Below are positions 34,101-44,800 of a DNA stretch of 64,000 nt, piece after piece. Under the pieces are notes generated by a model. It was given only the letters and a program-made list of their open reading frames with translations, did no database searches and had not been told where the DNA came from. A program made the translations under genes and the position numbers. The DNA is from Heterotrichella gracilis (Eukaryota; Sar; Xanthophyceae; Tribonematales; Xanthonemataceae). The stretch lies in NCBI GenBank assembly GCA_032358255.1, contig JAULBX010011323.1, positions 1-64,000 of the forward strand, in the 5' to 3' direction. How positions within the stretch are numbered: the first letter of the stretch is position 1; the number at the start of each line of letters is the position of its first letter.

Positions 34101-34111
34101 TTGCGGTTCAT
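31105..34111 (-). CDS. SOUL haem-binding protein B (secreted)
   Basis: Minus-strand exons 34111-33799, 32466-32402, 31949-31767, 31413-31105 (289 residues, phases 1-0-0). It is a close paralogue of SOUL A: signal peptide MNRNLLVVALLASLACASF, then DKWTPPKFCRDLDC, VVKEYKEYEVREYE, IKVESIKYELAVAQGFA, RYFNGYNKEQAKIEMTNPVM and SFYLPYDYQ. The end is DILDKEGEDYEDEFVWVAVY and RYNEVGFVRKGKKES. Exon 2 is the same length (65 nt) in both. The His cluster is shortened to RRHRHH and the C-terminus is 12 residues longer. Intron 1 has received a LINE fragment. The shared signal peptide and tandem order point to local gene duplication. Confidence 0.88.
32775..33235 (-). mobile_element. 3' end of a non-LTR retrotransposon in SOUL B intron 1
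   Basis: Minus-strand reading 33161-32814 has DIRLRWLGHLGRLSDDRVPK, then KPRATWADLLQQDLKSRG, AWRRICKTEC and a stop, with a TTAGTTAG-type tail on plus at ~32775-32790. The LRWLGHL motif is typical of the region after the reverse transcriptase in LINEs. The copy is truncated 5' and its upstream frame is broken. It shares protein and tail with the fragment at 3612-3810. Confidence 0.82.
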
Positions 34112-35304
34112 CGTGGTAAAAGTACTGTACTGTGTTTTAGTTAACCCCGCACACTCTGTTTTGTGCTTGGAGAAACTATTGATAGCAACTTCGAGTTGCA
34201 GGCAAAGCCAGGTGGTGGGCAAACGTTGGAGCAGACTACTGCTTCGTCACGATGCAACTGAAAGGTGCTTCGACTCCTTTGTTACTTTTCACAGTGGCAA
34301 CTCAACAAGTAGGGTTGAGCAGGGTTTGCACAACAAGTAGGCAGGCTTGCGAATATGTAGCGCGTTTCGTTGAAGCGCTTGCGGCTTGGAAGGCGATGGC
34401 TTATGCAATCATAGTATCGCTCGCCTTCAGGCATGCATGCATTTGGTTAACTGCGCGCCGGGTGGTGTGCAGCTGCATGCATATGCACGTGCGGATTGGA
34501 ACAGGGGGCGAACTTCACGATCAACGAAAACGGAGGTATGGGGACTGGGGATGAATGCCGGCAATGCGGAATTTTGCTGCTTGCACAAGGTCGCGCTGAT
34601 CGAGCACCGTTTGCTTCAGCAGCTAAATATCAGTGCCGTGTTGCCGCCAGTATTTGCTCAAAACGGTGCAGGCTATCCTACTAGGTGGTGCACACTACCA
34701 CTACCATACTGTATGCCACTGGAGGGATTTTTTAAGTGCTCTAGTCGTGGCTACACTACGTGAAGGTGACCTTGTACGCTGTGCCAGTGCAACCAGTGAA
34801 GCTAGCTATTGGCACACGTGCATTTCTGTCAGCACATACTATACCAGAGCGCACCCCCCCATTCTTCATGAACCAGCCTGGTGTTGTGCACTGGAAGTGT
34901 GTCACACACGTTTACTATGATGGGACCTGGTCTACCCATGAGCTGCCTGGGCTAGCCCTGTCACTGGTCTGGCTAGTCTGGCAGAAGGACTTGCAACACT
35001 TGACCAGCGCTCATGCCACCCTGGCTGAACCTTTTAAAATATTAGCATTAATGCTGTGCAGGTAGACCCCTGCAGGCAGACGCTGGTCAAGTAGCGGTCA
35101 ACCTAGACCCATTTGGTGGCTGTACCCGGGGCTGTATCTACTGGTACCAAATTCCACTGCCTACACAACCAGGTAGCCTTGGCCATCAGCAGTCACTCCC
35201 AGTGGTCATTCACATCGTTCACAAGAGCCTGGATTTCCCAAACCCATCCACATACTGACAAGCAGCTCAATTTTGCAGCACTGCTACGCTGGTGTGGGAC
35301 CTCC
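34112..35304. other. Divergent intergenic region
   Basis: Lies between the SOUL B start and the BTB gene start, so it should hold both promoters. No clear core motif and no convincing gene. Confidence 0.45.
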
Positions 35305-36944
35305 ATGATGGCTTCCTCAGCCCCACCTGCCTCAACCTCTGAGCCTCTCTGCCACTTGGATTCCGAGGATGAGGGACCCTCCAAGCAGACAGCAACCCAG
35401 ATCCAAGTGGAGATCCTGACCGCCATTCGAGACAGCCTTCGCACAGCCCCCTACAATGACGCGTGCTTCACATGCAAGGACGGTGTCAAGGTGCCCGCCA
35501 ACAGGTATGGTAGAGGCCCTTTAGTAGAGGGTGCAGTGGAAAGGAGAGGATTGCCTTCATCTCTGCTTTCCAACACGCTTGCTCAAGGACAGGCTGCGAA
35601 GCTATAGCTATTTACTAATATAATATAGCTATTTACTTGTTTACTTATTTGTCTTGCCTGCCACCAGGGCGTTCCTGGCAGCACGGTGCCCCTACTTTGA
35701 GCGCATGCTGTTTGGAGGCATGCGGGAGTCGCGCATGAGCGAGATACCGCTGCCGGAGGCATCCAGCGCCGCTTTCCAGCTGGTCATGGACCTTCTTTAC
35801 ACAGGGGAGGTGGACAGCATCCAGGCCAATGCCACTGCTGTGGAGGCACATTGCCTGGCGTCTCAGTATGGCATGGACGCCCTGTGTAGGGCGATCAGCA
35901 GGACCATCTTTCAGCTAGTGACGCCAACTACAGTCGGGGAGGTCCTGACGGCTGCATTGGAGCGCAAGGCCGAGACGCTGCAGACTGTGGCGCTGAGAGC
36001 CATCAGGGTTATGTGCGCCAATGACTTCACATTTGCTGGATTCTCCCTGGCAGCTGTTCAGTGGTTGCTGCAAGAGGAGCATGCAGTGCTGTTGGCCATG
36101 AGCCAACGGCAGCTCGTGGAGAAGGTTGTTCAGTGGAGCAAGGACCAGGCGTGTGGTCTCATCTCTGAGGGTTCATCTGCTGGCGGGTCTCAACCCAATG
36201 GCACGGCTGCTCTCACCCCTTTGGGATCAGATTGACTTCACGCAAGTGCAGCCACAGGTGGTGGCAGAGCAGCTGGAAGCAAATGACCTCATAGGTCAGG
36301 ACCAGCTAGGGCGCATATACAAACAGCAGGCAATGGTGCATGGTGGGGAGGGGTTTCTGGGGAGTGAAGCGGTGTTTGGCAGCGGAGTGAGTCAGTTGAA
36401 TGTGGTTGCAATACAGCAGGCGCCCACTGCAAAGCACTGCTCTGCCAGAGGAGGGCGCAGCATCAGCTCTGGAGTGCATGCATGGGAGTGCACCTTCCTC
36501 TTTTGCTTAAGTCAGGGGGACATTGCTGCTTTATCTGGAGACAACTTGCTGAGCGTTGGTTTTGTTCGCCATTATTTTGTCCACATGGAGGGATTTCTTC
36601 CGGATATGTTTGGAGCTGTCATGATCTGCAGCAACGGTGCAGTACAGGGCAAGGGTCAAGGCTTTGGAGAATATCGGGTGGGGACATGGGCACCCCCCTG
36701 CAAGGTGGTGATGGTGGTGGACATGGACAAGAGGGAGCTCCTGGTGCGAATTGGTGACAGCGGTGCCTTTGCTCTGGCATACTGCGGCATGGGAAGCCCC
36801 GTATTCCCCGCAATCAGCCTGAGGTACCCTGGGGTTGTGGCGTCCATGCGGCGCATAGCCGTGGATGAAGACATGAGGAAGCAGATGGCGGAGAGGAGCC
36901 AGACACTTGGCAGGATAGTTAGGAGGGCGGGGCCAGGGCGCTAA
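35305..36944 (+). CDS. BTB/POZ-BACK-SPRY protein with apparent frameshift
   Basis: Exon 1 is 35305-35504 and exon 2 starts at 35668 (phase 2). The BTB domain runs from PYNDACFTCKDGVKVPANR across the junction into AFLAARCPYFERMLFGGMRE, IPLPEASSAAF and DLLYTGEVDS. A BACK-type helical region follows (QRQLVEKVVQWSKDQ). The frame then closes at 36235, but the next frame continues the fold from about 36195 (LLSPLWDQIDFTQ, VVAEQLEANDLI). It runs on into a SPRY/B30.2-like domain (SISSGVHAWECTF, VVMVVDMDKRELLV, PVFPAISL) and ends at 36944. BTB-BACK-SPRY proteins are typically CUL3 adaptors. The break between about 36150 and 36235 lacks a good intron, so it is a 1-base assembly error or a real disabling mutation. 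ATG 35305 or 35308 is the likely start. Confidence 0.75.
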
Positions 36945-37036
36945 TAGCAGTGTTTGTTGAGCTAAACAAGCACCGTGGCCAATGCCCGCTATGTGGATGC
37001 ACTCTGGTGATCAGGTGTGTAGTGGCCAAGTTGCTG

Positions 37037-37076
37037 GTCAGTCTAGTCAGTCTAGTCAGTCTAATCAGTCTAATCA
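37037..37076 (+). repeat. 9-bp tandem repeat
   Basis: Four to five copies of AGTCTAGTC/AGTCTAATC just downstream of the BTB stop. Confidence 0.8.
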
Positions 37077-37410
37077 GCTGGGCGTGACCAGTGACCAGAC
37101 AACAGTGAGGTTCTTTGCAGTTTTGTCCAGTTATTTAAAAGTTGATCACCTGGCAAATGGATGGGTTTTGGTCAGCATGCAAGTCACCCAATGATCATTT
37201 ACCCACCCGCTGCCCCACTCTGGACCAACCCTGACATGACGTCAATGCATTGTCAAATGCATGCCTAGGCTGGGCAATTGATAATTATCATCATGCAGAC
37301 GTTGGAAAGTGACATATGTATGTACTGTGTGCCAGATTCCAATTTCACATGGTTGCTACTGCGATGGATTTGTCTCTTGTGACATGTGCCCTTTCACGAC
37401 TCACATTTAT

Positions 37411-37415
37411 TGTAA
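37411..37415 (+). terminator. Candidate TGTAA polyadenylation signal (BTB gene)
   Basis: TGTAA 467 bases after the BTB-BACK-SPRY stop, on the same strand. Confidence 0.4.
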
Positions 37416-38840
37416 TGCTATTGAATGAAGTATCATGAATTCCCAGCTGCGGCAGTTGCGGCTGCTAGTGCTGCAACTGAACGGTCACTGACCTGTATTC
37501 AGTGAATTAGGTGAACTTGCAGTCATGTGCAGCAGCGTTTTGATTTCACCAGTGCCAGGTGCTAACTCAACACGCTGTCAGCCAGAAAATAGACAGTGCT
37601 TCGTTTCTTCTGTAAGTCGTCACTGATGGCATGGCATAATTGGTGTCGGCCGCTGCAGCCGCTGGCAGCCCCATGGCTGTGGCCCGGCCTTGGCTATCAT
37701 GTGTGCCCCTGGCAGATCCACTCAGCGGAGGCCTTAGGGGTTTACCACAGATCATGAGGACTCAGTCTTGGGGGTTTACCACAGCTCACGAGTCGACTCA
37801 GGACTAGTGACGAGCAAGGATCCTAATGAGATTTAGTAGAACATGTAATAATTATTACAAATTTACTGAATGTATCTATTCAATAGTGGATAGTATCCTG
37901 TACTGTACATGTAACATGCATCCACATGACATATTGGGGAAGCCTCCTGGCAGCCTTTATACAATCGTGGATGATGCGACCGATTATTCGCGCCAATTGT
38001 ACCTGGAAATAACTAGCTAAGTACTGCCTTTCATAACCCGTATTATTTTACACCATGTTTATCACATGTTTACATACACAGCTGAAACAGGCACTAGCAT
38101 TTCCATTATCCTGCCAGTAGGTACGAATCGACTGCATGCTGCAACATAAACCCTAACTCTATAGCAGGTACACCCTGCGCACAGTACCTGCATCAACACA
38201 CCACGATCCGCAAACCCTGGAAAAAGGTACTGTACACATGGCTTGACCCTGGCAGGAAAGAGTCTGGAAAAGAATAAAAGGGGACGAAGAAAAGCACAGC
38301 TGGATCCCTTTCATATGCACACGCTGCTCAACGCATGCAGCTCAAAATTGACAACGCTGTGACCGAGTTCCCAGACGCAGCCACATGGCTGGCCCTTCAA
38401 AACAAGCAGAGCTGGCTGGCTCCCTTGTGTGATGCACAGCATGCTGCACCGTGCGTGCAGCTCAAAATTGACAAGTGATGACCACAAATGCCCTACACCA
38501 GGCACAGCCACATGGCTAGTATGCACATCAAGTGCTGCCAAAGGTTATGGGCCTGAAACATTTTGGTAAAAATACATGGTATATGGTACACCATCCAGTG
38601 CCGGCAGCGGCGCTGGGTACTGCTGCATTCCACCTGTGCCCCAACCATAAACCTATTGAAAATGTCAGACGGTGCTCAATTTGTGGACTGCTGCTGCTGC
38701 ATAGACCACCATTGCTTTTTTATTTTTATGCCCCCCCGCGTCATCGAGTATCATATTGATATGCCCTGAACTGTAAACCCGAGGGAGGCAACCCACACTG
38801 ACAGCCGCATGTGCTTCAATATGACAAAGTATAACCAAAT

Positions 38841-41800
38841 CTAACAGGAGAACCTGTGAAGAAACCAGCATACCGTTACCGCTGCGGGGTTACAAAATCA
38901 CCACTGCCCCTTACTGCTGCGATGGGCGCTTACAGCCCCCCCCCCTCCTGCCACCCACTGACCCCTCACCCCCCTGCCCCACCCAACCCCTGTTGTCCCC
39001 ATTCGGACCACCCAGCGACTCCCCCTCCCCTGCATCTGCATCCGTGCGCTCACCTCCCTGCATAACGCACGCCACCATTTCCCTCCCCGTGAGCGGCACC
39101 ACCCCATGGTCGTTAAGCCCCCTTGCCACCTTCATGAGGTGGGCGTGGGCGAGGGCAAGCGAGTCGGGGTCCATCTTGAACACCTGGGGATTGCGGATTT
39201 GCGGTTAGGGTTTAGGGTTTGGGGCTCAGGGTTCAGGGCCAGCGCAGGTGTGAGTGGGTGAGAGCATGGGTGTCGGGGTCCATCTTGAACAGTGAAGGTT
39301 TAGAGGTTGGTGTTTATGGGTAGCATAGGGTAAAGGGTTGGCGCAAGGGAATCAAGTGCCACAGAAGGGCAACCCTCAGATGCCTAACCTCTAAAACTAC
39401 AATCCACCCACCTCTCGATCGTAAGTAATGATCCCATTGATTTCATCCTCCACATCACTCAATTCAGTGTACACCGCAGCGCTCAGGCCAGGGTCTTGCG
39501 CCAGCACCTCCAGCGCCCCCACCAGGTTGACATAGCGCGCCTGGAGGAAGGTGCGGTTGTGGTGCATCTCGTAGGCAAAGGCGCCTGCAGTGGGGTAACT
39601 TTAGTTTTTTGAGCTTTCAAGCAACCTGCAGGGTTTTTAGGATTCCAGGGTTTGAATTTAGTATCCTGGCTAACGAATCCCCCAAAACTCCCCCAGCACA
39701 GCGAAAAAATAGAGAGGTTTTCATTCATTTAGGGCTTTAGAGTCCAGCTTTGCACGCACCCCTCGGGTCCTCAGTATGCCCCTCCACCCGCATGCCCAGC
39801 CCCCCAAACTCGCCCAGCACAGCAGCCCTGCACGCCTCGGGTTCAGGTGTCCCTGGTCCCACATACTTGTGGTAGTCCAGCATGTGTCCCACCCCCACAT
39901 CAGTCCACCCACTGGCGTCGTTGAAGAGGCGGGTGGGGTCAAGGGCCATGGCGGCTTGGGTCACGCGCGCCTGCGGTGGGTTGGGAGGAGTGGGTGGGTG
40001 GAGGGTGGCATGCAGGGCTGTGCGTGGGAGAGATTTAGGGTCCATGGGCTGAATAAACCCTAACTTACGCGATACTGATGTAGCGGGGTGCGTTCACGGC
40101 TATGGCGGCATGAGGAGGGGAGGTGGGAGGGTGGCAGCTGGGGTGCTCAACACCACCCACATCACAATGCTAAAAAAGTGGCGCTGCAGGGTGATCATGC
40201 GCTAAAAGCTCCAGCTTAAAATATAGAATATTTCCCCTTCCTGGCGATGACAGCATATGACGCCCACTTGTGATAGAGCACAAGCTAGGCAAACCCTACT
40301 ACAGGGTAAGGATCCACCTCTCCTCACCGTGTCGTACTGTGCCCACCCTTCGTTGCACACCACACAGGTGACGATGCTGGGGAAATGGCGGTGCAGGGTG
40401 ATCATGGCAAACCCAAACCCCTAGTTTAGGGTAAAACAAACCGGGCAAACCCTACTAAGTGAGTACCAGTAACACTCACCGTGTCATATTGTGCCCAGCC
40501 CTCATTGAACACCACCCAGGTGACAACATGCCGGGACAGTGGCAGTGCAAGGCCATCATGGCAAGCCAAACGCCCTACTTTAGGGTAAAAGGTATAGGGC
40601 AAACCCCCCTTAACAACCGCCAGTAGCACTCACCGTGTCGTACTGTGCCCACCCTTCGTTGAACACAACCCATGTGACGATGCTGGGGAAGTGGCGGTGC
40701 AGGGTGATGAGGCGCTCAAGCTCAAGCTCAAATTGTGTGGCTTCGGCGGGGCGGGGGGTGCGGCCCCAGGGCATGGAGGGCATGTCCTGCGGGTAGACGT
40801 TTGGTTAGGGTCACGCAGATTGGGAGGGGTTTGATTAGGGTAATGGTGGCTGTGCGTTGCCTGGCCTTGGTGGGGCGCGGGGTGCGGCCCCAGGGCATGG
40901 AGGGCATGTCCTGCGGGTAGGGGTTTGGTTAGGGTAAATAGGCTTTTGGGGTACTGTGTGGCTGCATGATGCATGTGCAGTGGGGTGTGGTAAAGTAACA
41001 TACGGCTGCATCTTGGGTGTCATGCGGGTATGGTTTGGTAAGGGTAAAAGGGTTTGAGACAGGGCATTGTGCGGCTGCACCATGGGTGTCATGCGGGGTG
41101 CAGTAGGTTTGCATTCAGGGTCCTCACACCCCACCTGCCACACCATCACGCCCATCCTGTCGCAGTGGTAGCACCACCTATCAGGCTCAACCTGCACGTG
41201 CTTGCGCAGCATGTTGAACCCTACACCGTCACACCCCACCCATCAAATCCCCCATCCATCACCCTGCCAACCAACCACACCCCTCCAGTCATGCCCCCCT
41301 CCCCCACCCACCCATCCACACCACCCACCTGCCACACCATCACTCCCATCCTGTCGCAGTGGTAGTACCACCTATCAACCTTCACAATCTTGGACAGCAA
41401 ACGCAACCTTACATCCTCGTACCCCACCCTCCATTACCCCCACCCTTCATTACCCATCCAACACCCTACCAATCTACCACACTCATCCAGTCATAGCCCC
41501 CTCCCTCAAACGCCGATTACCTGCCACACCATCACCCCCATCCTGTCGCAGTGGTAGTACCACCTGTCAGGCTCCACCTTCACGTGCTTGCGCAGCATGT
41601 TGAAACCCATCTGCTTGGCGGCCTGAATGTCAAACTGCAGGGCCTCGTCTGAGGGTGCGGTGTATACTCCGTCGGGCCAGAAACCCTGCACGGGAGGCGG
41701 GGAGGGTTGAGGAACGAATAGGGTTTTACAGGGCAACAGGCAACAATACCCCAGTGTACATTGCAAGGGTTTGGGGAGAGGGCGCGTGTGTCCACCTGCA

Positions 41801-44800
41801 GGGCCTCGTCCGAGGGTGCTGTGTACATCCCGTCCGGCCAGAAACTCTGCGGGTTTAGGGTTTAGGGCCCGATGGCACCGCCCCCTAAACCCTGAGTGGT
41901 GTCCTGACACCCCATCGGGCAGAAACCCTGAGTGGGGGATGGAAGGTGGAGGGGGAGTGAGGGATAGATGAAGTGGGGAGGGGAGGATTGGGGAACATAT
42001 TATAAGGGGCTTGTTAAAGGTGACGTGCAGGAACACCCACTGGGTTTGGTAGAGAAGGGGGTTTAAGTCAACTTGCAGGGCCTCGCCCACGCGTGAGGGA
42101 AAGTACACAGTAAGTTGCCACCTACTAAATAACTACTGCATTTTCAATGTTTAGGTAAGTACACCATGCCAAGTTCCTCATCCGAAACGTGGCATGAAAA
42201 GCCTTGGTAGTGCAACTTGCAGCCTGTTTTTTTCCGTGTATGCTGTCCTGATATGCCAGAAAGTGTGCTGCAGCCCCTGGTGTGTCAAGAGAATGCATCT
42301 GCTGTGGAGATAGCCACACCATACCTGTATGCAATGTCCTATTATGCCCAGAAACTGTGTTTAGGGTTTAGGGTTTAGGGTGCCCCCCCTGGTGTGCCAA
42401 GAGAATGCATCTGCTGTGGAAATGGCCACACCATATGCAACCTGGTGGGGTGCATCACCGCACCACCGCTCGCCTCATGTGGCATGACTACCTCCCAGCA
42501 AATGCATTCCTTCACATACCCAGGGGTCACACGGTACAGGCATACTTGGAATATGGCATAAAAGGCACCACCATGCCGCAAGTTGCACCACTTGACGGTG
42601 GTAGCAAACTTAGGATGCGGCATAAAATACCCTAAACCCTAAGCAAGGTGCAAGTTGCACCACTTGACGGTGGTAGCATACATTAAAGTACGACATAAAA
42701 TACCCTATATCCTTAATCCTAAACCAAGCTGCAATTTGCACCACTTTGGGCTTTAACGCGTCACATCACAACACCACTGACAAGGAGTAAGACTGGATTA
42801 GTGTAGTCTCCTCCCCAACGTAGTAATCATACCCGACCCAGCAATCCAAGCCCTGTATGCATGTATCACTTGCGTTTCTGCTCAGAAAAGCGTGTTTGCC
42901 CAGCCAAGGGTCCAGCTACTGCTCACTCATAGGGTTAGGTGAGAAAAACCCTTGCCTAGTTCCTTGTCACTACTATGGTCGTAGTGGTGCAATGTGCAGC
43001 CTGATTTTGGCCTGTTCTGCAAAATCCTAGGGTGCCAGGGAGCTACATGCACCAAGTGCGCCTGCCCATTGTAGACTCGTGACTGCGTCAGTAGTGTCAG
43101 TCAATCCCAATAGCCCCCTGGGAGATTACATACATGTGGTATGGTGATCACAGATTGTTCACCACTACATCACTGCCAACAAAATACCCACTGATTGTGG
43201 CTCCCATACAATCTCCTCGCGTGCCAGCGGGCCGCTGGTCTCACGTGCGCCTGCCCTTTGTGGACTCGTGACCGCATCAGTAGCGTCAATCATGGCACAG
43301 ATGACATAATGGCTGTATGCCATGTGGTACTCAATGTCAGGGCGACGGTATCCCAGAGACAGGCCTCTCCTTGTGTCTGGATGCAGTCGCACCAACGATG
43401 TGTGTCACGTGGCATACCAGCCATCTTGCAAGCTGCCCCTGGGGTGATTGACGCTACTGACGCACTCACAGGTCCACACTGAGCAGGCGCACTTGGTACC
43501 AGTGGCCCTCTGGGTGAATGCATACGGGGTATATTGATCACAACTCCATCGCTAACCGCTCACTTGGGATGGCCTAAACCCTACATCCCAAACCCCAAAC
43601 CCTAAGCCCTAAACCGCTCACTTGGGATGCATCTACTACATCAGCACGCGTTCTGCTGATTACTCAGGGGACTGCACACAATTCCTGGCACACTAAACAA
43701 AAAAAACATAGAAGGCAAAACCAAGCCACGAGCAGCACTACCCTAAAACCTGAACCTCAAAACCCTAAACCCTAAACCACCAGTGTGTGCTGGCCCTGGT
43801 TAACAACAAGAATGCACCTGATCTGGAGATAACCCTGGGATGGTGATCACAGTACGATGGCTTACCACGTTTATAATGACCACTACCACATTAGATGCAT
43901 TTTTCGCCTAACCAGGGGCTGCACACAATTAATGGCACAATGAACAAAAAAGGCACTCAAATCTTAAGACAAAACCAAGCCGCAAACAGCACTACCCTAC
44001 AACCTAAACCTTCTAACCCTAAACCCTAAACCACCAGTGTGTGCAGGCCCTGGTTACCCACAAAAATGCATCTGATGTGGACATAACCATCCCACACGTG
44101 GTACAATGAACACAGTACCACTGGTTACCACATTTGGGATAGTTATTACCCACGTCAGATGCATTCTGCTGAGTAATCCAGGGGCTTCACACAATTTCCG
44201 GTACACTAAATGAAAAAGGATAATAGGGAAAAGTGTTGCCGCAAAACCAAGCAGCAAGCAGCACTATCCTAGATACTAAACATTATGACCCTCCACTGGG
44301 GGTTCCTGCCCATTTATTGACTCCCTACCCTAGGGTTCCAGTCCTCACCTGATCCAGCATCCTTATCTGGAACACCACCTCATCGTTGAGCGTGATGTAG
44401 GTCAGGCCCCTCTCACCCACATAAGCCAGCCCTTCAAACCCTACCCTAGGGTTCCTACCATTCTTCAAACCCTACCCTTTGGTTCCTGACCGCGCCCAGT
44501 CATGACGGCAATCCCGCCACTTGAATGTTAAACCCTACCCTAGGGTTCCTGGCCTCACCTGATCCAGCATCCCCATCTGGAACACCACCTCGTCGTTGAG
44601 CGTGATGTAGGTCAGACCCGTCTCACCCACGTGCGCCAGACCAACCTGCAACATGGCAACAGACAGTTGTCAGCCAGTGCATTTGCTGGGAACTACCCAA
44701 CAAACGAGCGCAATTTTCACATTCAGAGGATAATTTTTCAGTCAACAGAATGGCTGGTTACTGGGTCCACGCCTTCAAGCACATGAGCAGAGGATGCCAG

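Larger units (their letters stand above)
36945..38840. other. Intergenic region between BTB and GH2 genes
   Basis: It contains a 9-bp tandem CAGTCTAGT/CAGTCTAAT repeat at about 37037-37076 and TGTAA at 37411-37415 (candidate BTB poly(A) signal). A direct duplication with TGCAGCTCAAAATTGACAA occurs at about 38336 and 38457, and a short duplicated GGGTTTACCACAG lies near 37738 and 37768. No gene seen. Confidence 0.5.
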
